IMG/VR virus record: IMGVR_UViG_3300050821_003361
Span: 1-48,048 of that record
DNA length: 48,048 nucleotides
Origin: a virus
Direction: 5' to 3' (one strand)
Shown here: positions 38,970 through 47,491 of the stretch, one piece after another
Layout: each line of letters opens with the position of its first letter
Position numbering within the stretch: position 1 is the stretch's first letter
The notes under the pieces: generated by a model
Told to the model about the DNA's origin: nothing
Database searches by the model: none
The model's input: the letters and a program-made list of their open reading frames with translations, nothing else
Position numbers and translations under genes: made by a program

Positions 38970-40542
38970 GATCGACGACCTTACGTCGAAAGGTGTCATT
39001 CTGGATGAGCCAGCGTATCAGCTCCCACCGGAAGCCTGGAGTTCTGGCGTCAACTGCCGGGCCTTCGCGAACGGACTTGAGAGTCTCGGCGGTCTGACTG
39101 GCACCCTCGGCACGAATCCCCGAAGTGGTGGAGATTCTCCAGTCTTCGTTCAATACGTCTCTGGACCGAGTCAGCCGTGGTGGCTTTGGACGTCGCTAAC
39201 TGATGCCTACGTCTACGATGGCTCTAGCGACACAAAGATCACCAGGAACGTCGGCGGCACAACGTATTCGGCAACTGATGCAAAAGACTGGTGGGGGTGT
39301 ATCCTCGGCGGTGTGCCGATCCTCGGCACAAGAGAGGATATTCCGCAATTTTGGAATTCTTATGTTACCAGTACGAAGCTCGCAAATTTGACGAACTGGC
39401 CCGCCGGACTGACGGCGAGAGTGGTGAGAAATTTCGGCCCCTATCTGCTCGCGCTCAATACGACGCTCTCCGGAACGAATACACCCCATCGCGTTCGATG
39501 GTCGAGCAGCGCGAGTCCTGGCACCTTGCCGTCCACTTGGGACTTCACCGATGCTACTCATGACGCTGGGCAGACTGACCTTCAAGATGTGAACTCTGGA
39601 ATCATTCTAGACGGCGCGGAGCTTCAGGGTCAGTTCTTCATCTACAAGGAGAATGCCGTCTGGAGAGTGCAATTCATCGGTGGGCAATTCATCTTCAGTT
39701 TTCAGTCATTTCTTGAGACAGCAGGGCTCCTCTGCACTCGTGGTGTCGCAATGACTGGCGACGGTCTTCGGCATTGCTTCGTCAGTCAAGACGACATCGT
39801 TGTGCACAATGGCTACCTCGCAGAATCCGTGCTGAACAAGCGCATGAAGCGGTATCTGTTCAATCTAATGGATACGTCGCATTACGATACGTCTTTTATG
39901 TTCTGCAATCCGCTCTATGAAGAGATGTGGTTTTGCTTCCCGACCCAGGGCGCTCTTGAGCCGAATCACGCAATCATTTGGAACTATCGCTACAATACGC
40001 TCTCCGAAGCTGATTCGACCTATGTCGGGTTCTGCGCCGCCGCCCTCGGGACGGTTACGACATCGTCTAATCTTCCGTGGAGCGCCGCTACACAGACCTG
40101 GCAGTCTGACCCGAACCCGTGGGTGACAGCGCAGCGGCGGAAGACGGTTCTCGCCAATCAGAATTCGAAGAAACTCCTCGCCCTCGACACCGGAACGACG
40201 AACGATGGGACTTCGTTCAACACTCTACTTCAGCGAACCGGCCTCGGAATCATTGGTCGGAAGCGTTCTGGCGAATGGCTTGAGGATTTCGAGATCCGTA
40301 AGCTAACGCAACGGGTCTGGCCAAAGGTCGCTCAAGGCTCGTGCAACGTGAGAGTAGGGTATCAAGACTTACCGAATGGTGCAGTTACCTGGACACCATA
40401 CCGGGCGTTCGATCCTACGCTAATCGCCTATGTCGATGGCTGTCTCGGGTCGGGGCGGTCTATGGCAATCGAGTTTAGCGGGCCGAACTTCTTCCATTTC
40501 GATGGCTACAAGATCGATCTGGCGACAACAGGCAAATTCTGA
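38941..40542 (+). CDS. Tail nozzle/stabilisation-like structural protein
   Basis: 533 aa, beta-rich with repeated blade-like segments (PSQPWWLWTSLTDAYVYDGS; GILGGVPILGT-type; NLMDTSHYDTSFMFCNPLYE). This fits the beta-propeller nozzle proteins of podophage tails (T7 gp12/P22 gp10 type). An alternative start at 38956 has a slightly better GGAA site. It lies directly before the tail fibre genes. Stop and next start overlap (TGATG). Confidence 0.65.
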   Translation: MEPRLMPSVEIDDLTSKGVILDEPAYQLPPEAWSSGVNCRAFANGLESLGGLTGTLGTNPRSGGDSPVFVQYVSGPSQPWWLWTSLTDAYVYDGSSDTKITRNVGGTTYSATDAKDWWGCILGGVPILGTREDIPQFWNSYVTSTKLANLTNWPAGLTARVVRNFGPYLLALNTTLSGTNTPHRVRWSSSASPGTLPSTWDFTDATHDAGQTDLQDVNSGIILDGAELQGQFFIYKENAVWRVQFIGGQFIFSFQSFLETAGLLCTRGVAMTGDGLRHCFVSQDDIVVHNGYLAESVLNKRMKRYLFNLMDTSHYDTSFMFCNPLYEEMWFCFPTQGALEPNHAIIWNYRYNTLSEADSTYVGFCAAALGTVTTSSNLPWSAATQTWQSDPNPWVTAQRRKTVLANQNSKKLLALDTGTTNDGTSFNTLLQRTGLGIIGRKRSGEWLEDFEIRKLTQRVWPKVAQGSCNVRVGYQDLPNGAVTWTPYRAFDPTLIAYVDGCLGSGRSMAIEFSGPNFFHFDGYKIDLATTGKF

Positions 40543-41639
40543 TGGCGCTAGCGAATTCGCCCATTTATGTACCCACTCCGATCCAGACGCGAATGGAGTC
40601 GGTCGATGGGCAATTCTTGCAGAAGTATTTGCAACAGCAACTTCAGAATATTTCTGTTGCGCTTCAGCAGACTACAGCGGAGGTTTTCGTTCCGATTTCG
40701 GCTGCGCCCTCGCGGCCGACGACAGGAATGATTGTCGACGCCGATGGCACAAATTGGAATCCAGGAAGCGGAGCAGGTCTATACGCCTATATTGGCGGGG
40801 TGTGGATTCCTCTCTTTGTTCCTCCGGGATCGACTCGGATTATTCTTACGGCTGCGACGACATTCTATGTTGGCACGAATGGGAGCGACGCAAATAATGG
40901 CCTAACGTCTGGCACGCCGTGGAAGACTCTCGCCCACGCGATGTCGGTCATTATAGGTCAGTACGATTTCGGTGGTCAGACAGTCACGCTTCAAGTAGTT
41001 GCGGGGTCGAGCAACTATACGGAGCGGCTGACGCTTTCTCCGTGGGTAGGGGGAGGAAGTTTTATTTTCGATGGCGGAGGCAAGACGATCAATTACGCCG
41101 GGGTCGCGACGAACGATGGGACAGTCTTTCTTCAGGGAGGTGCTCTCCCAGGCATCGCTACTATTCAGAATGTGACTATCGCAAGCTCTCAAGGTGCTTC
41201 CTCGCTTGTTACTGGAATATTTGTTCAATCGGCGTCATCACTTAAAATAGGCTCTGGCGTCACTTTCGGTTCTAACTTTAGCGCCCATATGCTCGCGCTC
41301 AATCCGGGGTCGATTATTTTCTTGGCTGCTTCGCTCACGATCTCCGGCAACTCACCGAATGGGTTCTTTGTCAACGGCGGCGTTATCCGGCTCTTTGGTG
41401 GTGCAATCTCAATCACGTTCTCGGCCGCTGTGTCTATTGGAGTGGTAGCAGATGCGCTCAATGGCGGTGGGCTAATATCTCTGCCTAGCAGTCTTGTAAC
41501 TTGGGTTAACCCCGGCAATGTTACCGGGCAGCGGTATAGCGTGGCGTCTAATGCTATCATCACAACGGCCGGTGGTGGGCTGAATTTTATACCCGGGACA
41601 ATAGCCGGAACGACCTCATCCGGAGGTCAATACACATGA
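40542..41639 (+). CDS. Tail fibre/tailspike with parallel beta-helix
   Basis: 365 aa. An N-terminal helical attachment region (QFLQKYLQQQLQNISVALQQ) precedes FYVGTNGSDANNGLTSGTPW, a pectate-lyase-type beta-helix entry motif, then about ten rungs rich in Gly/Ser/Ile. No catalytic residues can be assigned. Probable receptor-binding or glycan-degrading spike. Overlaps the fibre gene that follows. Confidence 0.75.
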   Translation: MALANSPIYVPTPIQTRMESVDGQFLQKYLQQQLQNISVALQQTTAEVFVPISAAPSRPTTGMIVDADGTNWNPGSGAGLYAYIGGVWIPLFVPPGSTRIILTAATTFYVGTNGSDANNGLTSGTPWKTLAHAMSVIIGQYDFGGQTVTLQVVAGSSNYTERLTLSPWVGGGSFIFDGGGKTINYAGVATNDGTVFLQGGALPGIATIQNVTIASSQGASSLVTGIFVQSASSLKIGSGVTFGSNFSAHMLALNPGSIIFLAASLTISGNSPNGFFVNGGVIRLFGGAISITFSAAVSIGVVADALNGGGLISLPSSLVTWVNPGNVTGQRYSVASNAIITTAGGGLNFIPGTIAGTTSSGGQYT

Positions 41640-43612
41640 GTTGGAATTATCCTGATAATTGGTATTGGTCAGTTCAAGATTCGAGCCCTGGAACGGAGGT
41701 TTGGCAATCGTCATCTGGCTCTTTCGTCGTTCTGGCGAATGCAGACTATGTGGCGTTTCTTGCGGCTGGAAATCTAGCAAGCATAATTGATACTCTTGTT
41801 GATCTGTATGTTGTTATAAACACTTTTAACGCCAGCCTTACCCGTCAAGGGCTTGGCACAATTTCTATTTCGGGTGGAAACTATAGCATCCCTGTTGCTA
41901 CGAATAGCCCGATACCAGACATTTTTATCATCCAAAGCATTGATGCCGGTGGGAGAAGCATCATTCTTCCACAAGCTGATCTGTTTGGTTGTATTCCCAC
42001 GGGAAGCCAGATTATATTCGGAAATTTCGACATTCACTCTAATAGTATAACGATCAAGGACTTCGAAGATGGGTTTGTAGTCGCAACCGTTCCGCACAAT
42101 GCTGTAGTCAGCTTTAGTCTTCTCGCAAATACCGGTGGTGCTTCTAACTGGCTTGTTTCTTATATTACAAACGACGCAACGCCAATTACCGTCCCTCATG
42201 GCGGGACGGGGAACACCGCCTTCACAGCCCACGGAGTCTTAATCGGAGAGGGTACGAGTTCTATTGCCTCGACGGCAGCCGGAGCGAGTGCAAATCTTTT
42301 GATAGGCCAGGGCGCCGCTGATCCGACCTGGAACGCGATGTCTGGCGACGCCACGATTACCAACGCGGGCGTCATTACCGTCGCGAAAGTCAACGGCGTC
42401 TCCTTCCCGTCCAGCTTCACCAGCGGCGGCATTCCCTATGCGAGCGCCAGTAACACGATAGCTTCGAGTGGAGCGTTGACTCTTAATGGTGTTGTCTATG
42501 GCGGCGGTGCTGGAGCTTCGCCTCTTTCAACAGCACAAGGCGGCGCCAACACAGTTTTGATTGCGAACGCTGGGGCACCGTCTTTCTCGGCGGCGCCGGT
42601 GATTGGGACCTCGGTTACTACACCGATCAGCTACGGCGGCAGCGCGGCCGGATCGACCAAGACAATTAACGGTACGTCCAACGGTTCCCCAAGTTCGGCT
42701 TATCTGCTTTTGCAGACCAATGGTCAGTTCACACAAATTGGTGCTTCGACGCTGGCGCCGGACGCTTTGCTGACGATCAATAACAATACCGATAATGTGG
42801 CAGCGGTCGGGCTATTATCTACTACAATGGTGCATCTAGTACAGGCCGATTCTCCGGGTGGCGCCGTCGTGGTCATTGACACCTGGGGGAGCAACGGTGC
42901 CTATAATGTGAGACGTGCCGATGGTACGCAAACTGCAAAAAGTGCTGTCGCAGCCAATGCCGTCATTATGCAGAACTTGGCCAGCGCATGGAATGGCTCG
43001 GCCTATAATGCGCCCGCTGCTATTCGGCTTGTGTCTGGGGAACTCCAAAGCGGAACTGCGGGGGGTGGTTATTTCTCTGTTCTAACAACCGCGCTTGGAA
43101 CTTTATCTATCCAAGAAAACTTCCGTTTCCAAGGCAGCGGTGGCCTCACTATTGGCAACGCCATTCTTACTACTGATCCCGGAGCAGGAAGCCTGCAACT
43201 TAACGGCCAAATCTTCGCGGCCAATATGACCCAGACATCTGCGGCCGTGACCGGTACAGTTTGCTGGACAACGGGAACCGGAAAATTCACAATTGACACC
43301 ACAACTACCTGTCTGCTGTCAGCAGAACGATACAAGCATGATTTTAGGCCATTGGACGAAACCATTGACTCCTTGGCACTTGTTCTCAAAGCCAACCCAG
43401 GGTCGTTCTATTACAACGAAGACGTGGGCATTATGGGGGAACAAATCGGTTTCAGGGCCGAAGAAATAGCCCAGCTAGATGATCGGCTAGTATCTCATAT
43501 TCCTGATGGCAGGGTCCAAAGCGTTCGCTACCAGCAATATACTGCGGTATTGACCAGGGCCATCCAGAGGCTTAATGCCAAGGTTGAGCAAATGGAGCGG
43601 AGAGTCGCATGA
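41636..43612 (+). CDS. Tail fibre with C-terminal S74 intramolecular chaperone
   Basis: 658 aa. The middle contains the common fibre repeat VPHGGTGNTAFTAHGVLIGE and further Gly/Ala/Thr-rich segments. The C-terminal ~105 residues (LLSAERYKHDFRPLDETIDS; DVGIMGEQIGFRAEEIAQLD; a final coiled coil LNAKVEQMERRVA) match peptidase S74, which trimerises the fibre and cleaves itself off; the Ser-Lys dyad would be the S and K of SAERYK. Bases about 41,760-42,180 are clearly AT-richer than the genome, suggesting domain exchange. Confidence 0.85.
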   Translation: MSWNYPDNWYWSVQDSSPGTEVWQSSSGSFVVLANADYVAFLAAGNLASIIDTLVDLYVVINTFNASLTRQGLGTISISGGNYSIPVATNSPIPDIFIIQSIDAGGRSIILPQADLFGCIPTGSQIIFGNFDIHSNSITIKDFEDGFVVATVPHNAVVSFSLLANTGGASNWLVSYITNDATPITVPHGGTGNTAFTAHGVLIGEGTSSIASTAAGASANLLIGQGAADPTWNAMSGDATITNAGVITVAKVNGVSFPSSFTSGGIPYASASNTIASSGALTLNGVVYGGGAGASPLSTAQGGANTVLIANAGAPSFSAAPVIGTSVTTPISYGGSAAGSTKTINGTSNGSPSSAYLLLQTNGQFTQIGASTLAPDALLTINNNTDNVAAVGLLSTTMVHLVQADSPGGAVVVIDTWGSNGAYNVRRADGTQTAKSAVAANAVIMQNLASAWNGSAYNAPAAIRLVSGELQSGTAGGGYFSVLTTALGTLSIQENFRFQGSGGLTIGNAILTTDPGAGSLQLNGQIFAANMTQTSAAVTGTVCWTTGTGKFTIDTTTTCLLSAERYKHDFRPLDETIDSLALVLKANPGSFYYNEDVGIMGEQIGFRAEEIAQLDDRLVSHIPDGRVQSVRYQQYTAVLTRAIQRLNAKVEQMERRVA

Positions 43613-43947
43613 GTATTGATTTCACGGTAGTTCTCAAGGATCAAGACGAGGTTCCAATGAAGGATGTAATGACGATGCAGGCTAATGGAGGAATCGACAC
43701 GATTCTGACGTTGGGGCGCGCCGCGTCTCACGCTCTTAACGTACAGAGTCAAGATGAGGGCGATCTGTCCGGGGAAGAGAAATTCAATCGCGGTATGTTG
43801 GCTTTCAAGATAAGAGACAATGCAAACTGCGAACTAAAAGCTGAAGAAGTGGTCTTGATAAAGAAGCAACTGGCGAAGCTTTACTCGCCTATTGTAATCT
43901 ATCGTGCCTTTCCGCTTCTAGATGGAGGAGAGAAACCCAATGGCTGA
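43609..43947 (+). CDS. 112-aa protein following the tail fibre
   Basis: Begins MSIDFTVVLKDQDEVPMKDV; helical GEEKFNRGMLAFKIRDNANC and LKAEEVVLIKKQLAKLYSPI. ATGA overlap with the fibre gene. Similar short proteins after tail fibres are often assembly helpers, but no fold is recognised. Confidence 0.6.
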   Translation: MSIDFTVVLKDQDEVPMKDVMTMQANGGIDTILTLGRAASHALNVQSQDEGDLSGEEKFNRGMLAFKIRDNANCELKAEEVVLIKKQLAKLYSPIVIYRAFPLLDGGEKPNG

Positions 43948-44041
43948 AGCGAAACCGAATCCGAAGAAGCCAGACTGTTCGTTCTGCCAGAAGGTGAAAG
44001 ACCTCTTACTTGGGGGTCTGAACTTCATTAAAGCGAAATAG
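43940..44041 (+). CDS. 33-aa protein with a CxxC pair
   Basis: MAEAKPNPKKPDCSFCQKVK, then DLLLGGLNFIKAK. GGAGGAG precedes the ATG. Basic N-terminus, CSFC pair and an amphipathic C-terminal helix that could associate with membrane. Function unknown. Confidence 0.6.
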   Translation: MAEAKPNPKKPDCSFCQKVKDLLLGGLNFIKAK

Positions 44042-44044
44042 GCT

Positions 44045-44500
44045 ATGGCGAAAGTCGAAGAACGGCGCGAACAACGAATCGGTCTGATGGAGCGCGAACA
44101 CTTTGTGCCGTGTTGGGAGAGTATTGTGAAGGCGCTCGAAAAGATTCCCCACTTTTGGGAATATCACACGCCAGAGTGGGCTTTTGAGGCCGCCATTCGT
44201 GGCACTCTGCAAATCTGGGCGATCGGAGACGAGAGAGGTGTGGATCTCTTCATTCTGACGATGATAGTCGAATACCCGAAGTGCAGAGTCTTACGGTTAT
44301 TGGGGGCTTCTGGCGAAGGTTTAGACTCCCATCTTTCTCGGCTGCAAGATGTGTTCGACAAATATGCCGAGATTCAGAAGTGTGAGAAGATCGAAATCAT
44401 TGGCCGATTCGGGTGGGCAAGGAAATTCAAGAAGCTCTGGGGGACGTCTTTTGACTGCGTCGTGATGACTCGACCGATTGAGTCGAAAAGGAGTCACTGA
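44045..44500 (+). CDS. 151-aa protein, possible GNAT-fold
   Basis: Alpha/beta order (ERREQRIGLMEREHFVPCWE; IRGTLQIWAIGD; GVDLFILTMIVEYPKCRVLR; LLGASGEGLDSHLSRLQDVF; IEIIGRFGWARKFKKLWG) resembles GNAT-like small proteins in podophages, such as the acetyltransferase-like internal protein position in T7. The acetyl-CoA loop is not clear. Precedes the ejection-type proteins. Confidence 0.5.
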   Translation: MAKVEERREQRIGLMEREHFVPCWESIVKALEKIPHFWEYHTPEWAFEAAIRGTLQIWAIGDERGVDLFILTMIVEYPKCRVLRLLGASGEGLDSHLSRLQDVFDKYAEIQKCEKIEIIGRFGWARKFKKLWGTSFDCVVMTRPIESKRSH

Positions 44501-44501
44501 A

Positions 44502-45434
44502 ATGGGCGGGCCTAGCGGACCACAGACGACGACACAACAGACGAGTACTCAGCTCTCGCCGGATCAGCAACAGCTGATGTCGCTGGCGATGCCAAGTCTT
44601 CAGAAGTATGCGGCAAACCCGACGACAGTTCCGACGAGTGGGCTTGTTGCGCCATTCACCGGGCCGCAGACGACGGGGCAGAACCAGGTCCTCGGGGTGA
44701 ATCCAACGCAGCAGAATGTAGTAGGGTCTGGGGCACAGGCTTCGCAATTTCTAACGGGAGGCGCGGCCCTCGATCCGAGTACGAATCCAGCTGAGGCGGC
44801 GCAGATTCGAGCAGCAACTCTTCCGATTGAGCAGCAGCTGACTGAAGGGACGCTACCCGCACTTCGTGAGCAGGCGACCGGCGTCGGCCAGACTGGATCG
44901 AGCCGTGAGGGCGTCGCCGAAGGTATCGCAAGTCGTGGAGCAAGTCAGGCTGAGGGCGCAACGGCGGCAAATATCGCGAATACAGATTACCAGAACGCCC
45001 TCGATCAGATGACGAAGGCTCTAGCCTTGACACCTTCGACTGCGGCGGCGCAGGCCATTCCAGGAGCGACGACTAGCGCCGTCGGTGATACTCAACAGCA
45101 ACAGCAGCAGCAGAATATCGACGCCCAACTTATGGCTCAACTCTACAATAGCCAACAGCCTCTTGCGACGGGCGAGGCCCTCGCTGGAATTGCTTCGGGG
45201 ATTCCAGGGGCCTCGACCACATCAACCGGAACGATGAGCCCTTCGTCTCCATCGACTCTTCAGCAGATCCTCGGCCTCGGTGGTTTAGGCGTTGGAGTTC
45301 TCGGTGCCGGTGGCACTTCAGGGCTTGGTGGGGCGCTCGGGAAACTTCTTATGGGTGGTGGAGGGGCTTCCGCGCTTGCACCCGCCGGTGTGACTGGGGC
45401 CGCGAGCGATCTTCTGCCACTCTTGCTAGCATAG
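44502..45434 (+). CDS. Presumed internal/ejection virion protein, Gln/Ala/Gly-rich
   Basis: 310 aa from ATG 44502 (GGAG 8 nt upstream; an in-frame upstream ATG overlaps the preceding gene). Helical with SQAEGATAANIANTDYQNAL and a seven-Gln run near residue 200, then a hydrophobic Gly/Leu-rich tail (LGLGGLGVGVLGAGGTSGLG) able to insert in membranes. Composition and position fit podophage ejection proteins. Confidence 0.6.
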   Translation: MGGPSGPQTTTQQTSTQLSPDQQQLMSLAMPSLQKYAANPTTVPTSGLVAPFTGPQTTGQNQVLGVNPTQQNVVGSGAQASQFLTGGAALDPSTNPAEAAQIRAATLPIEQQLTEGTLPALREQATGVGQTGSSREGVAEGIASRGASQAEGATAANIANTDYQNALDQMTKALALTPSTAAAQAIPGATTSAVGDTQQQQQQQNIDAQLMAQLYNSQQPLATGEALAGIASGIPGASTTSTGTMSPSSPSTLQQILGLGGLGVGVLGAGGTSGLGGALGKLLMGGGGASALAPAGVTGAASDLLPLLLA

Positions 45435-45446
45435 TCGGAGGAAAAG

Positions 45447-46148
45447 ATGGAACCCGATCTCAATTCGATTATTGCAGGCCTCGGTGGAGGAATGCCGAGT
45501 GCGCCAGGACCAAGTCCGTTTCCGACTCCAGGAGGAGTTCCAGGTCAGGGGCCATTTCCTGCCCTTCGAGGGCGAAGCCTTGTTCCTCCAGGAATGAACG
45601 GCATCGATCCTGCCCTCGGGATAACGATGATTACGAATCCGGAGGCGGTCGCGGGGCATTTCGCAGCGCATGGGGTCGCGCCGCCTTCGGATATGCCAGA
45701 GAACGTCGGACCGGATGACGCGGCGCATTCGATTGGAAAGGCGCTTTCGACCACGACTGGATTTCCGGGAACTGAAGGCCAGCAGGGTGCAGCGGAATCT
45801 GTGCCGATGCCGAGGCCTCGACCGACGCCAGCGGCTGAGACTGCGAATGACACCGGGGCAGCGGTTCCCGCTGGCGATACGTCGCAGACTCAGGGGCAAC
45901 TGACGAAGCAACCAAAAGCCGGATCGAGTAGCGCGATTGACGATCTCGGAAAGACGCTCGCCGGTCTGAAACCGATTCCGCCTCCTGCTCCGCCGGTCGT
46001 CAGGACGCCGGAAGCCTATCGGCCGACGAATCAGATTAGTCGGGCGACCCTTCCGACGGCGCTCTTGCAGAGCCTCTCGAATATCACGAAGGGCACCACC
46101 GGGCCGTATCGGCTCGGTCAGGCGCTCAGAGGAATCCGAACGGAGTAG
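45447..46148 (+). CDS. Pro/Gly-rich presumed virion protein
   Basis: 233 aa, low complexity N-terminal two thirds (PSAPGPSPFPTPGGVPGQGP), then a helical C-terminus (TLPTALLQSLSNITKGTTGP). GGAGGAAAAG upstream. Part of a run of four disordered proteins before the giant gene; probably internal virion components. Confidence 0.55.
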   Translation: MEPDLNSIIAGLGGGMPSAPGPSPFPTPGGVPGQGPFPALRGRSLVPPGMNGIDPALGITMITNPEAVAGHFAAHGVAPPSDMPENVGPDDAAHSIGKALSTTTGFPGTEGQQGAAESVPMPRPRPTPAAETANDTGAAVPAGDTSQTQGQLTKQPKAGSSSAIDDLGKTLAGLKPIPPPAPPVVRTPEAYRPTNQISRATLPTALLQSLSNITKGTTGPYRLGQALRGIRTE

Positions 46149-46151
46149 GTC

Positions 46152-46988
46152 ATGGCTAGTCTTGGACAAGCTCTTGCTGCGCAACAGCCAGATGGAAGCA
46201 ATCCACCACCGCAAGCCGCACCTCAGCCAGGGCCGGATGACACTGGCGGTGCCCCCGTCAATGATCTGGCGAACCAGTGGAGCGATTGGGTTTCGAAGCC
46301 AACGAACCGAGCAGCACTGGCGCAATTCGGAATAGCGATGTTGCAACCCGTCAGACAAGGTGAGACTGGAATGTCTCACTTCGCGAACGCTGTCGGCTAC
46401 GGGGGAGAGGCGGCGTCTAACGTCCAGCAGCAGGCGCTCAAAGAGAAGCAGGTCGAAGACACCAGTCAGCTTCATGCGGCGCAGGCCGAACTGGCGGGGA
46501 CGAGAGCTTCAGTCTTGCCGATGCAGGCGGAGAGTGCAGCACGAACGGCTGAGGCAAGGGCTCAAGCCGCTAGCGCGGGAGCAGAGAATGCCGCACTTCG
46601 AACGCAGCTTCTCGGAGAGAATACTAGAACCCTTCGCGATATTCAGAAGGCGAATGCCTATCAGCACTATGTCGATCAAACAACGAAGCAGAACTCAGAC
46701 CCTCTGAATACGGCGGGCCCTCAGCCGATTATGGATCGTCAGACGTGGGAAGCCAGCCAGAACCTTGGTGGCCCGGCGCCGGGCGCAGACGTTGGGCTTC
46801 CAGTGAAGCCGCCGGGGCAGGGGGTGAAGCCAACTTCTGATGCTCTGATTAAGAGTTCGCCGAATCTACAAGCGCTGATGAAGTTGCCAGACGCCGATCC
46901 TCGAAAGGCGGCCGCAATCGAGCGAGCCCGAAGCATGGTGTCTGATCCTCTCGTCTTCGATAAAATGGTCAAAGGACAAAGCCAATGA
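46152..46988 (+). CDS. Ala/Gln-rich helical presumed virion protein
   Basis: 278 aa. After a Pro/Gln-rich start, ANQWSDWVSKPTNRAALAQF and a long Ala-rich coiled coil (KEKQVEDTSQLHAAQAELAG; AESAARTAEARAQAASAGAE), then a Pro-rich linker and a short helical domain. Resembles internal helical proteins of podophages. ATGA overlap with the next gene. Confidence 0.55.
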   Translation: MASLGQALAAQQPDGSNPPPQAAPQPGPDDTGGAPVNDLANQWSDWVSKPTNRAALAQFGIAMLQPVRQGETGMSHFANAVGYGGEAASNVQQQALKEKQVEDTSQLHAAQAELAGTRASVLPMQAESAARTAEARAQAASAGAENAALRTQLLGENTRTLRDIQKANAYQHYVDQTTKQNSDPLNTAGPQPIMDRQTWEASQNLGGPAPGADVGLPVKPPGQGVKPTSDALIKSSPNLQALMKLPDADPRKAAAIERARSMVSDPLVFDKMVKGQSQ

Positions 46989-47491
46989 ACCCACTTCTGA
47001 TGGCGTTGATGCAGAGAGCAGGGATGGGCGGAGGCGGCCCTCCGATGCAGCCAGTCCAGACTGGCGGGATGCAGGCGCAGCCACCTCGACCTATGCCGCA
47101 AGTGGCACATGTCGCCCCAGGAATTACTGGCGGCGCTCAGCCTCCGGGCGTGCTCCCGACGCCTGCGCCCGCGCCGAATCCACAGCCTTCACTTCCAGCG
47201 CCGGTCGCTTCAGTCGGGCCGGGGGATACGTCGGCACCTGCGTTCTCGCAGCCCGCGAGGGGTGGCGTCGGTCAAGGGCCGAACGGATTGATGCCGGCCC
47301 GTCAAGGTGATATGTTCAATCCACCCTTCACTGGTGCAGAACCCACGACTGGTCCGGCTGGAATCAGTCCGCCAGTCAATAACTTTGGCCGGAGTCCGCT
47401 CGGCGCGCTTCTGATGCCGCAGAATATCCAGACGATGATGCAGCGGCTTCCGCAAGCTGGACCTAGTAGTGGAGGCTCTGGGTTCATCTGA
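46985..47491 (+). CDS. Met/Pro/Gly-rich presumed virion protein
   Basis: 168 aa: MNPLLMALMQRAGMGGGGPP then Pro/Gln/Gly repeats and a C-terminal LGALLMPQNIQTMMQRLPQA helix. No domain recognised. Its stop overlaps the giant gene's ATG by one base. Confidence 0.55.
   Translation: MNPLLMALMQRAGMGGGGPPMQPVQTGGMQAQPPRPMPQVAHVAPGITGGAQPPGVLPTPAPAPNPQPSLPAPVASVGPGDTSAPAFSQPARGGVGQGPNGLMPARQGDMFNPPFTGAEPTTGPAGISPPVNNFGRSPLGALLMPQNIQTMMQRLPQAGPSSGGSGFI

Noticed and set aside
45100-45118. CAG/CAA run as a regulatory microsatellite
   Set aside because: It encodes a seven-Gln tract within a disordered virion protein with mixed codons; no sign of phase variation.
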